A DNA stretch of 13,314 bases. Origin: Deltaproteobacteria bacterium. Its GTDB lineage: Bacteria; Myxococcota_A; Polyangia; Palsa-1104; JAEUJZ01. The stretch is from the NCBI GenBank assembly GCA_017990795.1, contig JAGNNG010000006.1, positions 1 to 13,314 of the forward strand. Reading direction: 5' to 3'. The notes beneath the pieces were generated by a model. The model saw nothing but the letters and a program-made list of their open reading frames with translations, searched no databases and was not told the origin of the DNA. Position numbers and translations under genes: made by a program. The number at the start of each line of letters is the position of its first letter. Position 1 is the stretch's first letter. Below are positions 7,253-13,314 of this stretch, piece by piece.

Positions 7253-7275
7253 TGAGGGACTTTTTGAGTCCTTCA
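7253..7275 (+). other. Stem-loop in the 3' untranslated part of the atp operon
   Basis: TGAGGGACT (7253-7261) pairs with AGTCCTTCA (7267-7275) in nine pairs including one G-T, with a five-base loop. No T-tract follows, so it is not itself a terminator. It lies between atpC and the terminator and could protect the mRNA 3' end. Confidence 0.5.
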
Positions 7276-7300
7276 TCACTTCCTCTGAATCACTGTTCTT

Positions 7301-7336
7301 AGCCCTCAGTGTGCGCATGCACCTGAGGGCTTTTTT
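7301..7336 (+). terminator. Intrinsic terminator of the atp operon
   Basis: AGCCCTCAG (7301-7309) pairs with CTGAGGGCT (7323-7331). Within the loop GTGC also pairs with GCAC around GCAT, giving a nearly continuous 13-pair stem. Six T residues follow (7331-7336). The T-tract contains part of the stop codon of the convergent cupin gene. On the minus strand no T-tract follows the stem, so it works mainly in the plus direction. Confidence 0.92.
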
Positions 7337-7658
7337 ATTTTCCGCCCGGGGTTCGCGCTTGGAAGACCAGCAGCGTGGCATCTTCGGAGCTGTCATTGCG
7401 GACGCCGTGGGCAATGCCTGCCGCGGCATAGCCGACCTGCTGCGGGCTTAGCACTTTGCTGACCTGTCCAATCTCAACGGTGGGTTGCCCGGTCAGGACA
7501 ACATAGATCTTGTCGATCTGATCGTGGGCGTGGACGCGCTGTGCTTGGCCCGGCTTTAGGCAGTACACGTCAAACAGCAGGCGCTCAGATTCACACAGCG
7601 CCACCTTGGTTAGCTTCTCTTCTGCGAATTTCACTTTTTCTGCGATCTCAAAAAACAC
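7335..7658 (-). CDS. Small single-domain cupin protein
   Basis: This is a cupin_2-type beta-barrel of 107 residues, probably cytoplasmic; the substrate is unknown. The first cupin motif is GQAQRVHAHDQIDKIYVVLTG, matching G-x5-H-x-H-x4-E-x6-G except that Lys replaces the usual metal-binding Glu. The second is AAGIAHGVRN, matching P-x-G-x2-H-x3-N with Ala for Pro. Three histidines are thus kept for a metal while the fourth ligand is changed. I chose the GTG at 7658 because GAGG lies 7 bases upstream and the protein then starts MFFEIAEKVKFAE, which I recall as typical of this family. An in-frame GTG at 7682 would add eight residues without a good binding site. It is convergent with atpC, and its stop lies inside the T-tract of the atp terminator. 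Confidence 0.85.
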   Translation of the reverse strand: MFFEIAEKVKFAEEKLTKVALCESERLLFDVYCLKPGQAQRVHAHDQIDKIYVVLTGQPTVEIGQVSKVLSPQQVGYAAAGIAHGVRNDSSEDATLLVFQARTPGGK

Positions 7659-7985
7659 GTCATCACCTCGATTCAAGTGCACGGATGTTACTGCGGGTTG
7701 GCCTCATTTCAGCGCACAGAGCCGAGGAGTCTTGCGCGGTTACGAGCCGCTTGCTTGATGACAGTGCGTGCGCTGCTGTTTTTTACCGCCCCCTCAGTTT
7801 TCTGAGCCCCAAGCGCCATGCCGGTCGTTCGGGTTGGCAGAGCTGTGTCGTCGGTGCGACGAGATTTTCCGCAGGATGGCACGGCGCTCGCTAAGTGTTT
7901 CGAGCAAGCGCAGACCACGGCAGCGACCGCAGCGTCTGTGTGTTAACGGCACCTCCTTACTGAACACCTTCGACGAGAGGCAACC
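7659..7985. other. Divergent intergenic region between the cupin and lipoprotein genes
   Basis: This 327-bp region should contain the promoters of the two divergent genes. I find no convincing -35/-10 pair. Small palindromes are CTCAG-TTTT-CTGAG (7793-7806) and TCGTCG-GTG-CGACGA (7848-7862); the second is perfect and could be an operator or a weak stem. A 73-codon open frame at 7768-7989 is Cys/Arg-rich and not convincing. GAGAGG at 7975-7980 is the ribosome binding site of the lipoprotein gene. Confidence 0.5.
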
Positions 7986-10082
7986 ATGAAGCGGCGTTCT
8001 ACATTTCTTTTTCCTCTGGCGGTGATGGGCTCTTTGCTTGGCTGCGGTGATAACGGCTTGGGTGAGCCAGCTGCCATTCAGGCCAGCATCTCACTGGAGA
8101 GCTTTACGACCTGCGAAGCCCTAGAGCAGTACATCGAGGACCAAGCGGTCCAAGACATGAAGATGACGCTCGAAGGCCAGAAGGAGGGCGGCTGGGCGGT
8201 CTTTGGTCGCGGTGGCGTGCTGGAAGACCGAGCGAGCTCTTCCCCTTCCGCTAGCTCGGCCCCGTCGGCTTATACCAAGACCAATACACAGGTTGCGGGT
8301 GTCGATGAAGCAGACTTTGTAAAGAACGACGGCACGCGAATTTTCATGATCTCCGGCCAGAAGCTGTTCGCGGTAAAGAGCTGGCCTGCCGACAAGATGG
8401 CCATCGCTGGCAGCCTGACGCTCGAGGGCTACCCGACGCAGATGTACCTGGATGAAAAGAACCGCGTGGTCGTGTTCTCGCAGGTCTACACCAAGTACGA
8501 TGGCTTCGCTGAGAACGGCGGTAGTAGCGGTGGCGTTGCGCCGTGTGCAGCAGATACCTGCGGCTACTACTACAGCAACACCACCAAGGTCACGGTCGTG
8601 GATGTTGCCGACCTTGCCAACCCGAAGGTGCAGAGCGAGACCTACTTGCCCGGCAGCTACGCCAACTCTCGGCGTATCGACAGCTCGGTGCGCGTGGTCT
8701 TGTCCGACTACTTCCGCTGGCCCACGACGGTCAAGTTCTACCCCGATTACGTGCCCGGTCTGTACGAGGACAAGGCCCGCTTGGCCAGTGCGCTTGAGTC
8801 CCTGAAAGTCAGCAACGAGCAGGTCATTCGCGCGCAGACCTTAAAGCAGTGGCTGCCGGTGGCTAAGCGTCGGTTGGCAGGCGGCGCGCTGGTTGATCTG
8901 CCTTACAACTGCGGCGACTTTCACAAGTCCAACGCATCGACGCACCTGGGTCTAGCAACGGTGGCCACCGTAAACTTGGATACGCCCGATGCTGCGCCTT
9001 CGCGGACCTCGGTGCTTGGCGAAGTGGGCGAGATCTACGCTTCCACTACGGCTCTGTACGTCTCCAGCCCGCACTGGTGGTGGTGGCCGCGCCTGGGTCA
9101 GAAGGACTGGACCTACATTCACAAGTTCGATCTGACCGACAAGAACAAGGCGCGCTACGTAGCCTCTGGTGGCGTTGAGGGCCACATCGTCGATCAGTTC
9201 TCGATGGACGAACACAAGGGCTTCTTCCGCATCGCCACCACCACCAGCAACCGCGTGCCCGACACTGCAAACCCCGCGAACACCTGGGGCACCATCGAGA
9301 CCAGCAACCGCATCAACGTGCTGCGTGAGGCCGCTGGTCGCCTGGAGCTAAACGGTCAGAGCGAAGAAGTGGCCAAGGGCGAGCGCATCTACAGCTCGCG
9401 CTTTGTCGGCGACCGAGGCTTCGTGGTCACTTTCCGTCAAGTCGACCCGCTGTTTACCTTCGACCTGTCAAACCCTGCCGCGCCACGCCGCGTCGGAGAG
9501 CTGAAAGTGCCTGGCTTCTCGACCTACATTCACCCGGTGGATGCCAACCACCTGCTGACCATCGGCGTCTACCAGCCCGACCCCAACGGCGGCGTCACCA
9601 ACTGGCAAGAGCGTCGCATGCAGCTATCGCTGTTTGATGTGACGGACTTTGCCAATCCCAAGCAGAAGTTTACGCAGCTGGTCGGCACCGCCTACGGCTG
9701 GTCGGAAGCGGCCTACGAGCACAAGGCCTTTAACTACTTCCCCGAGCGCAAGCTGCTGGCGATTCCTTTTTCGGACTACGTGCCGGTAAGCAGCGGCGAT
9801 CCCTGGGGCCAGTTCACCAGCGAGCTGCGCGTCTACAACGTCGATGTAAACACCGGCTTTAGCGTCAAGGGCGCACTGTCGATGAAGGACGTCTACATCT
9901 CGTCTGGCACGCCCGACTGGCGCTACTGGTATAGCCCGTGGATTCGTCGCAGTGTCATGGCTACCGACGCTGGCACTGATTACGTCTATGCCGTCTCAGA
10001 CGCTGGCATTCGCGCTGCGACCGGCCCCAGCCTCAATACGACGCTGAGCACCGTCAACTTCCCCCGCACTCCCTTTAACTAG
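7986..10082 (+). CDS. Secreted lipoprotein with beta-propeller domain (COG4880-like)
   Basis: This 698-residue exported protein resembles the family of secreted proteins with a beta-propeller distantly related to WD-40 repeats. Its biochemical role is unknown. Residues 1-20 form a lipoprotein signal with the lipobox LLGC, so Cys20 would be lipidated; the next residues, Gly-Asp, leave the final membrane open. A Ser/Pro/Ala linker lies at about 83-95. The family hallmark TNTQVAGVDEADFVKNDG is at 99-116, followed by repeated blades of the type VxVVDVADLANP (203-213), FTFDLSNPAAPRRVGEL and LSLFDVTDFANPKQKF. Cys187 and Cys192 could form a disulfide. A run of four Trp is at 9075-9086. GAGAGG lies 5 bases before the ATG. 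It appears to be a single-gene unit. Confidence 0.88.
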   Translation: MKRRSTFLFPLAVMGSLLGCGDNGLGEPAAIQASISLESFTTCEALEQYIEDQAVQDMKMTLEGQKEGGWAVFGRGGVLEDRASSSPSASSAPSAYTKTNTQVAGVDEADFVKNDGTRIFMISGQKLFAVKSWPADKMAIAGSLTLEGYPTQMYLDEKNRVVVFSQVYTKYDGFAENGGSSGGVAPCAADTCGYYYSNTTKVTVVDVADLANPKVQSETYLPGSYANSRRIDSSVRVVLSDYFRWPTTVKFYPDYVPGLYEDKARLASALESLKVSNEQVIRAQTLKQWLPVAKRRLAGGALVDLPYNCGDFHKSNASTHLGLATVATVNLDTPDAAPSRTSVLGEVGEIYASTTALYVSSPHWWWWPRLGQKDWTYIHKFDLTDKNKARYVASGGVEGHIVDQFSMDEHKGFFRIATTTSNRVPDTANPANTWGTIETSNRINVLREAAGRLELNGQSEEVAKGERIYSSRFVGDRGFVVTFRQVDPLFTFDLSNPAAPRRVGELKVPGFSTYIHPVDANHLLTIGVYQPDPNGGVTNWQERRMQLSLFDVTDFANPKQKFTQLVGTAYGWSEAAYEHKAFNYFPERKLLAIPFSDYVPVSSGDPWGQFTSELRVYNVDVNTGFSVKGALSMKDVYISSGTPDWRYWYSPWIRRSVMATDAGTDYVYAVSDAGIRAATGPSLNTTLSTVNFPRTPFN

Positions 10083-10102
10083 CCTAGCTTAATCCGCACC
10101 GC

Positions 10103-10140
10103 GCGAGACGCTGACAGCCATCAGGGCTTCGGCGTCTCGC
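10103..10140 (+). terminator. Stem-loop after the lipoprotein gene, possible terminator
   Basis: GCGAGACGC (10103-10111) pairs perfectly with GCGTCTCGC (10132-10140). The loop contains a second small stem, AGCC/GGCT. It begins 20 bases after the lipoprotein stop. The following sequence is pyrimidine-rich (CTCCTTCCTCTTCCC) without a T-run, so intrinsic termination would be inefficient; it may also act as an mRNA end protector. Confidence 0.5.
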
Positions 10141-10216
10141 ACTCCTTCCTCTTCCCTTGGATGCTTTGCTACATCCCGTCTGCGCGTCCGTCGTCCCAAC
10201 TGTGACAGCTTAAGTA

Positions 10217-10567
10217 CTAACCCGCTTGCGCGAGCGTTTGCGCTTGCGACGACTTCTCCTCGGGGGCGCCGTGCCAGCGCATCAGGCGACGCAGCCACGA
10301 GCCGTCCTTTTTGGCCGCGCGATACAGCTGGCGACCCAGCGCCTGCAGGTGTTGCTCTACCCAGCCTGCGAGTGGCGGAGCACTCTCAGGGGTGCTGACA
10401 AGGTTTGCGATCTGACAGACGCCGTCATGCTGGCGGATGAGCAGCTGACCGCGATGCTGCACTTCAGGGGTAAAGATAGAGACCTCGTACTGCGCCGTAA
10501 GCTCGTCGACGGACTTACGCTCCAGCAGAAATCTCGCGCCGAATTGAGGGGTAAATGGGCTCGCCAT
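10217..10567 (-). CDS. Hypothetical protein, 116 residues
   Basis: I do not recognise a named family. The frame shows good codon use for this genome, with G or C at most third positions. The protein seems to have a beta-rich first half (YEVSIFTP, GQLLIRQHDG) and an amphipathic helical second half with many basic residues (WVEQHLQALGRQLYRAAKK, then LRRLMRW). There is no signal peptide or membrane segment. The start ATG is fixed by an in-frame TGA six bases upstream. There is no ribosome binding site, and a TATAGC -10-like box ends 7 bases before the ATG, so translation could be leaderless. It diverges from the next gene. Its overall look is of a small conserved protein with possible nucleic-acid contacts, which is inference. 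Confidence 0.65.
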   Translation of the reverse strand: MASPFTPQFGARFLLERKSVDELTAQYEVSIFTPEVQHRGQLLIRQHDGVCQIANLVSTPESAPPLAGWVEQHLQALGRQLYRAAKKDGSWLRRLMRWHGAPEEKSSQAQTLAQAG

Positions 10568-10773
10568 AGATCAGGCTATAGCGCACTCGCTGAAGGTCCG
10601 GCCAGTTGTTTTTTGCAGGGTCCTCGGGAAAGTTTCAAACCAGCGGTCTGTGATGCTGGTTCTGCTGGGGCTGCGCTTGCGATGACTCGTTGGGGCATGC
10701 AATTCCGCAGGGATAGACCCGTCAGCGATCTTGATGCTTGCCCTCGGGGGCCTGAGTGCGCTACCGAAGGGAT

Positions 10774-11121
10774 ATGACCAAGCCACCTACCAAGTGGTCG
10801 TTTCCTCGCCGTAGCTCGTATGGCGTGCTCGATCGCTTCATTGGCCAAGAGATCAACGTGTTTGGCCCACGTGCTACCGAAGAACATGACAACTGTCTGG
10901 GCGGCGGCTTTCTTGTCGGTATCGAGGACGGCTTCATGCTTCTCTCGGAGCGACTGGGCGAGTCCCCAGACCTCGCGGTTGCTGTCAGCGAGGCGGTGGT
11001 GATTGCCGTCGTCAAAGATCGCCCAGAGCTGACTGCGGTAGATGGTGGCAAGGTTCACCGTTTCCGTCGTCCCGATCCCATCGCGCCCAGCGATCCAGAC
11101 GAGCCAGACGAAAACAACTAG
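10774..11121 (+). CDS. Hypothetical small protein, possible Sm/SH3-like barrel
   Basis: This 115-residue protein is of unknown function. The central region, about residues 14-85, alternates short hydrophobic strands with turns: VLDRFIGQEINVFGP, then GGGFLVGIEDGFMLLSE, then AVAVSEAVVIAVV. That is the rhythm of a small five-stranded barrel, with a strand-turn 'GxLVGxxDGFxLL' like Sm-type proteins; no RNA-binding residues can be assigned. The C-terminal tail is Pro/Asp-rich and acidic. Two starts are possible: this ATG, with AGG only 3 bases upstream, or an in-frame GTG at 10756 with GGGGG 5 bases upstream. The conserved-looking part begins after both. Codon use is good, so the frame is preferred over the long antisense frame. 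It is divergent from the 116-residue gene. Confidence 0.65.
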   Translation: MTKPPTKWSFPRRSSYGVLDRFIGQEINVFGPRATEEHDNCLGGGFLVGIEDGFMLLSERLGESPDLAVAVSEAVVIAVVKDRPELTAVDGGKVHRFRRPDPIAPSDPDEPDENN

Positions 11122-11227
11122 CTTGCGGCAGTTTCCTCAGGACTGGTGCGAGCCCGAGCTAGCTTCAGACCGACGGTGATCGCAAGCCAGCTGTGAGCGG
11201 GGGGCTTTTGCAGTCTAGGGCCATCAC

Positions 11228-11261
11228 GCTCAGGAATGCCTAAACCCTACGCGTCCTGAGC
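11228..11261 (+). other. Stem-loop between the small hypothetical gene and tRNA-Asn
   Basis: GCTCAGGA (11228-11235) pairs perfectly with TCCTGAGC (11254-11261) around an 18-base loop. It lies 107 bases after the preceding stop. No T-tract follows. It could be a transcript end, an operator or part of a small RNA; the rest of 11122-11298 shows no gene. Confidence 0.45.
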
Positions 11262-11298
11262 CTCGATAAAGGATCTCTCGGTGGGCCGAACAAATCCT

Positions 11299-11327
11299 TT
11301 GACAAGGAATCAGAAGTTCTCTTAAAT
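11299..11327 (+). promoter_or_regulatory. Sigma70-type promoter of tRNA-Asn
   Basis: TTGACA (11299-11304), a perfect -35, is followed by a 17-base spacer and TTAAAT (11322-11327), four of six matches to TATAAT. Transcription would start near 11334, about 18 bases before the tRNA. The spacing and position make this a good promoter. Confidence 0.75.
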
Positions 11328-11351
11328 GCCTCTAGTTCCGCGCCCATTTAT

Positions 11352-11424
<73 letters not shown>

Positions 11425-11429
11425 CAAGT

Positions 11430-11455
11430 AAGAGGTCAAAGCACACAGACCTCTT
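11430..11455 (+). other. Hairpin in the tRNA-Asn 3' trailer
   Basis: AAGAGGTC (11430-11437) pairs perfectly with GACCTCTT (11448-11455) around a ten-base loop. It lies between the tRNA 3' end and the terminator, so the precursor would carry two successive hairpins. It may guide 3' processing. Confidence 0.6.
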
Positions 11456-11463
11456 GAGCAGTT

Positions 11464-11500
11464 AAAAAAGCCTCAGAGATCTTCTCTCTGAGGCTTTTTT
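11464..11500. terminator. Bidirectional intrinsic terminator (tRNA-Asn and SRPBCC gene)
   Basis: A perfect 16-pair inverted repeat: bases 11464-11479 pair with 11485-11500 around the loop TCTTC. The stem has six A residues, a GCCTCAGAGA core and six T residues, so either strand ends in a T-tract after a strong stem. It ends the tRNA-Asn transcript on the plus strand and the convergent SRPBCC gene on the minus strand. Confidence 0.95.
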
Positions 11501-11558
11501 GTTTCGCCGCTAGTAACTCTGCAGCCTCGCGGAGGCCGTCATCGGGCTGGCGGGATGG

Positions 11559-12005
11559 TCATCGCTGTGATGGTAGCGGCGCGCCCGTTTCCAGAAGCGT
11601 CTTGAGCCCCGACAGCACCATGCTCCAGCCGTCATTGCCGACGCTGCGCGCAGTGGCTGGTGCTTGGTCTAGCTCGTGTAAGACGGTTAGCTTGCACAGC
11701 GCGCCGCGTGGCTCGATCTTCCAGGTCACGCGGGAGGTCTCGCCGACGCAGTCCGGGGTGTAGTGAATCCGCCAGGTGTTGCAGAGCTCGACCGGAACCG
11801 TGGCTTTTTCGACTACGCCATCGACGGACAAGCGGCCATCGGCGAAGTGATAGGAAATGGCACCCCCGGCTTGCTGCTCGACCGAGACGATGCTGCCGAA
11901 GAAGTATTTAGGGGTGATCGTTCCGTCGGTGATGGCTTGCCAAAGCTGCTCAGCGGTGGCGTGGATGAAGAGCTCGTACTTTTGCAGGGTGTCGGTCTGA
12001 CTCAT
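11559..12005 (-). CDS. SRPBCC / AHSA1 domain protein
   Basis: This 148-residue protein is of the START-like fold with a hydrophobic ligand cavity, cytoplasmic, ligand unknown. The family pattern is clear: YELFIHATAEQLWQAITD at the start, then TPKYFFGSIV, a beta-rich middle, SRVTWKIEPRG and LTVLHELD at about 90-115, and a C-terminal helix ending DGWSMVLSGLKTLLETG. The ATG at 12005 has GGAGG 4 bases upstream; the frame stays open to 12038, but that start lacks support. Members are often paired with an ArsR-type regulator; none is visible here. It is convergent with tRNA-Asn and shares the terminator at 11464-11500. The methyltransferase gene ends 90 bases upstream of its start, with a promoter in between. 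Confidence 0.9.
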   Translation of the reverse strand: MSQTDTLQKYELFIHATAEQLWQAITDGTITPKYFFGSIVSVEQQAGGAISYHFADGRLSVDGVVEKATVPVELCNTWRIHYTPDCVGETSRVTWKIEPRGALCKLTVLHELDQAPATARSVGNDGWSMVLSGLKTLLETGAPLPSQR

Positions 12006-12036
12006 GGGGCCTCCGCCGAAGTGCTCGGCAGCAGTC

Positions 12037-12066
12037 ACGCTAGGAGATGCTGACCACGGGTGTCAA
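12037..12066 (-). promoter_or_regulatory. Possible promoter of the SRPBCC gene
   Basis: On the minus strand TTGACA (12066-12061) is followed, after 18 bases, by TAGCGT (12042-12037), a weak -10 with three of six matches. Transcription would begin about 25 bases before the start codon. The -35 is perfect and the layout is sensible, but the -10 is poor. Confidence 0.45.
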
Positions 12067-12095
12067 CGGCGCACCGACGGGCTCTTCTAGTCATT

Positions 12096-13166
12096 TTACG
12101 TCGCTGCGAAGCGGCTTAGTCCGAACTGGAAGTAGGTCGGATCGCACTCGGCAGCAAAGGCCCGGCGCTGCAGGCGACTGGCCGCCAGCGACGCAGTGAA
12201 CAGTCCACCAAACGGCTCCCACACCACATCCCCCGGCTCCGTCGAGGCTTCAAGCAGGCGGGTCATCAAGTCGAGCGGCTTCTGGTTCAGGTGAACGGCG
12301 CGCCCTGCCGGGGTCTTCACTCGCTCGGTTCCGCGCACCGGCGGACGGTCCCAGACGTTGGTGAGGCCATGCGGGCAGCTAAACTTGGCGCGCATCTTCT
12401 GCCACTGCGCTGCCGTCACGGGCGTCTTCCCATCCAGCGCAAAGTAGGGTCGCCCCGTGGGTCGTCCATGCTCATTGGCATAGTCGCTAAGTCGCTGCAT
12501 CGCGAGCGGCGGCGGGAAGTACCACAGATGCCCTTGATCCAGGTACTTGCGCGCTGCCGCATCCTTGACCCCGCAGGCCTCATTGGCCCGATACAGCGGC
12601 AGCCCCGAGCGCTTCCATTCCTGCAGCAGCCACTGCGGCAGCGCTAGGCCTTGCACGCGCGCTTCAAACACGTACTGCACACACACTTCGGTGACGACGG
12701 GGAAGCGGCGCATGGTCTGAGTGCTGACGTTGCCAGCGATGTGCCCTAGACCCTTGTTCCAGACGTTGCAGCTGACGTAGCGAAAGCCATGCTGCAGCAG
12801 CAGCGGATGCGTGGCCGCCCACCCCAGCTCCGAGTTCCAAAACCACAGCGTCGTCTGCGGCAGCGCTGCTTGCGCCCAGGCCTTGATGTGCGGCTCATAC
12901 CAAGCGGGCAGCTGGCGGTGATCGGCGGTGTCGCCTTCAAAGCCCAGCACGCCGTACGCTCCATCCGAGACAATCGTCGTCGGGGCTTCCCAGCTGGCAT
13001 AGTGCTCCAGGCTGTCCCCAAAGTGCAGCTGTACGCCGCTGAGCAGGTGCTTTGTCTGCGTCGGGACCGATGGCAGCACCACGGCTTTCCCGCGCCCAAC
13101 GGTACTGGTCGGAGTCGCCTTGCGTGGATGTCGCTGTGGCGACTTTTTAGGCGGTGGGTGGGTCAT
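12096..13166 (-). CDS. DNA methyltransferase, N4-cytosine/N6-adenine beta type
   Basis: This 356-residue protein belongs to the site-specific DNA methyltransferases that use S-adenosylmethionine to methylate exocyclic amino groups. The order of motifs is that of the beta class: motif IV first (VSDGAYG, residues 66-72) and the AdoMet-binding motif I near the C-terminus (DVVWEPFGG, 313-321), preceded by HLNQKPLDLM (292-301). Between them is a long, family-specific stretch with NVWNKGLGHIAGN, RRFPVVTEVCVQYV, ANEACGVK and HLWYFPPP, which probably contributes to target recognition. Motif IV has DGAY instead of the usual (D/N/S)PP(Y/W). The first 40 residues are basic and low-complexity. I chose the ATG at 13166 because AGGA lies 6 bases upstream; an in-frame ATG at 13187 lacks this. 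The start overlaps the preceding gene by 20 bases, implying translational coupling. Confidence 0.85.
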   Translation of the reverse strand: MTHPPPKKSPQRHPRKATPTSTVGRGKAVVLPSVPTQTKHLLSGVQLHFGDSLEHYASWEAPTTIVSDGAYGVLGFEGDTADHRQLPAWYEPHIKAWAQAALPQTTLWFWNSELGWAATHPLLLQHGFRYVSCNVWNKGLGHIAGNVSTQTMRRFPVVTEVCVQYVFEARVQGLALPQWLLQEWKRSGLPLYRANEACGVKDAAARKYLDQGHLWYFPPPLAMQRLSDYANEHGRPTGRPYFALDGKTPVTAAQWQKMRAKFSCPHGLTNVWDRPPVRGTERVKTPAGRAVHLNQKPLDLMTRLLEASTEPGDVVWEPFGGLFTASLAASRLQRRAFAAECDPTYFQFGLSRFAAT

Positions 13167-13314
13167 CGCTGATCCTGCTGGCGGCATGGCCTCGGGTGTC
13201 TACAAAGTCAAAAGCGGGCAGCTCGGCTAGACCATAGGCTTGCTGCGCTAGCACATCCAGCCGTGAAAAGTCGCGTGCGACGAACGCCTGCTTTAGCTGT
13301 GCCGCCAACCCCGC
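13147..13314 (-). CDS. 3' end of a gene overlapping the methyltransferase (possible restriction partner)
   Basis: A minus-strand frame enters from the right edge and runs 55 codons to a TAA at 13149-13147. The visible C-terminus includes LKQAFVARDFSRLDVLAQQA and YGLAELPAFDFVD, which reads as plausible helical protein, with a Pro/Asp-rich tail in the overlap. It overlaps the methyltransferase start by 20 bases in another frame. The position immediately upstream of, and coupled to, a methyltransferase is typical of a restriction endonuclease or other partner, but no catalytic motif is visible in this fragment, so the function is not assigned. Confidence 0.65.
   Translation of the reverse strand, partial: AGLAAQLKQAFVARDFSRLDVLAQQAYGLAELPAFDFVDTRGHAASRISDDPPTA

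Noticed and set aside
7768..7989. 73-codon plus frame ending at the lipoprotein start (ATGA overlap)
   Set aside because: Starts with GTG without a binding site, and the product is Cys/Arg-rich with no family likeness; the overlap alone is not enough.
10226..10777. 183-codon plus frame opposite the 116-residue hypothetical gene
   Set aside because: The minus frame shows better codon use and a fixed start; this frame gives a patternless Arg/Leu/Ala product and runs through an intergenic region.
10576..11058. 160-codon minus-strand frame opposite the Sm-like gene
   Set aside because: The plus frame has better codon use and a compact patterned protein; this product has a low-complexity Ser/Ala/Pro tail.

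Overview
The window looks like chromosomal DNA of a Gram-negative bacterium, most likely a deltaproteobacterium in the broad sense (Myxococcota or a relative). The support is the split F-type ATP synthase operon that starts with two b-type subunit genes, the signal peptide plus Ala/Pro/His-rich extension on subunit b, a large beta-propeller lipoprotein of a kind I associate with these bacteria, and fairly high GC. The taxonomic call is inference.

Positions 1-709 lie upstream of the operon. A possible divergent gene runs off the left edge (weak call). The rest is non-coding and holds the most unusual structure of the window: seven copies of a GTAAC/GTTAC core spaced 42, 43, 42, 43, 42 and 42 bp apart (301-602). 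Two other palindromes sit midway between the cores, so inverted repeats recur about every 21 bp. The array ends just before a probable promoter for the operon.

Positions 710-7336 carry atpF'-atpF-atpH-atpA-atpG-atpD-atpC, followed by an intrinsic terminator. Together these encode the peripheral stalk (b', b, delta), the catalytic head (alpha, beta) and the central stalk (gamma, epsilon). Subunits a and c (atpB, atpE) are absent and must be encoded elsewhere. Most junctions are overlapping or nearly so; the exception is a 143-bp gap between atpH and atpA.

Positions 7335-11121 hold ordinary accessory genes: a small cupin protein convergent with atpC, a large secreted beta-propeller lipoprotein, and two small divergent genes without a known function, one of which may have an Sm-like fold.

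Positions 11228-11500 hold a tRNA-Asn(GTT) gene with a good sigma70-type promoter, a hairpin in its 3' trailer and a symmetrical bidirectional terminator. Beyond it, on the minus strand, are an AHSA1/SRPBCC protein, a DNA methyltransferase of the N4/N6 beta type with an unusual motif IV, and the 3' end of a gene that overlaps the methyltransferase start. That last gene is a candidate restriction partner.
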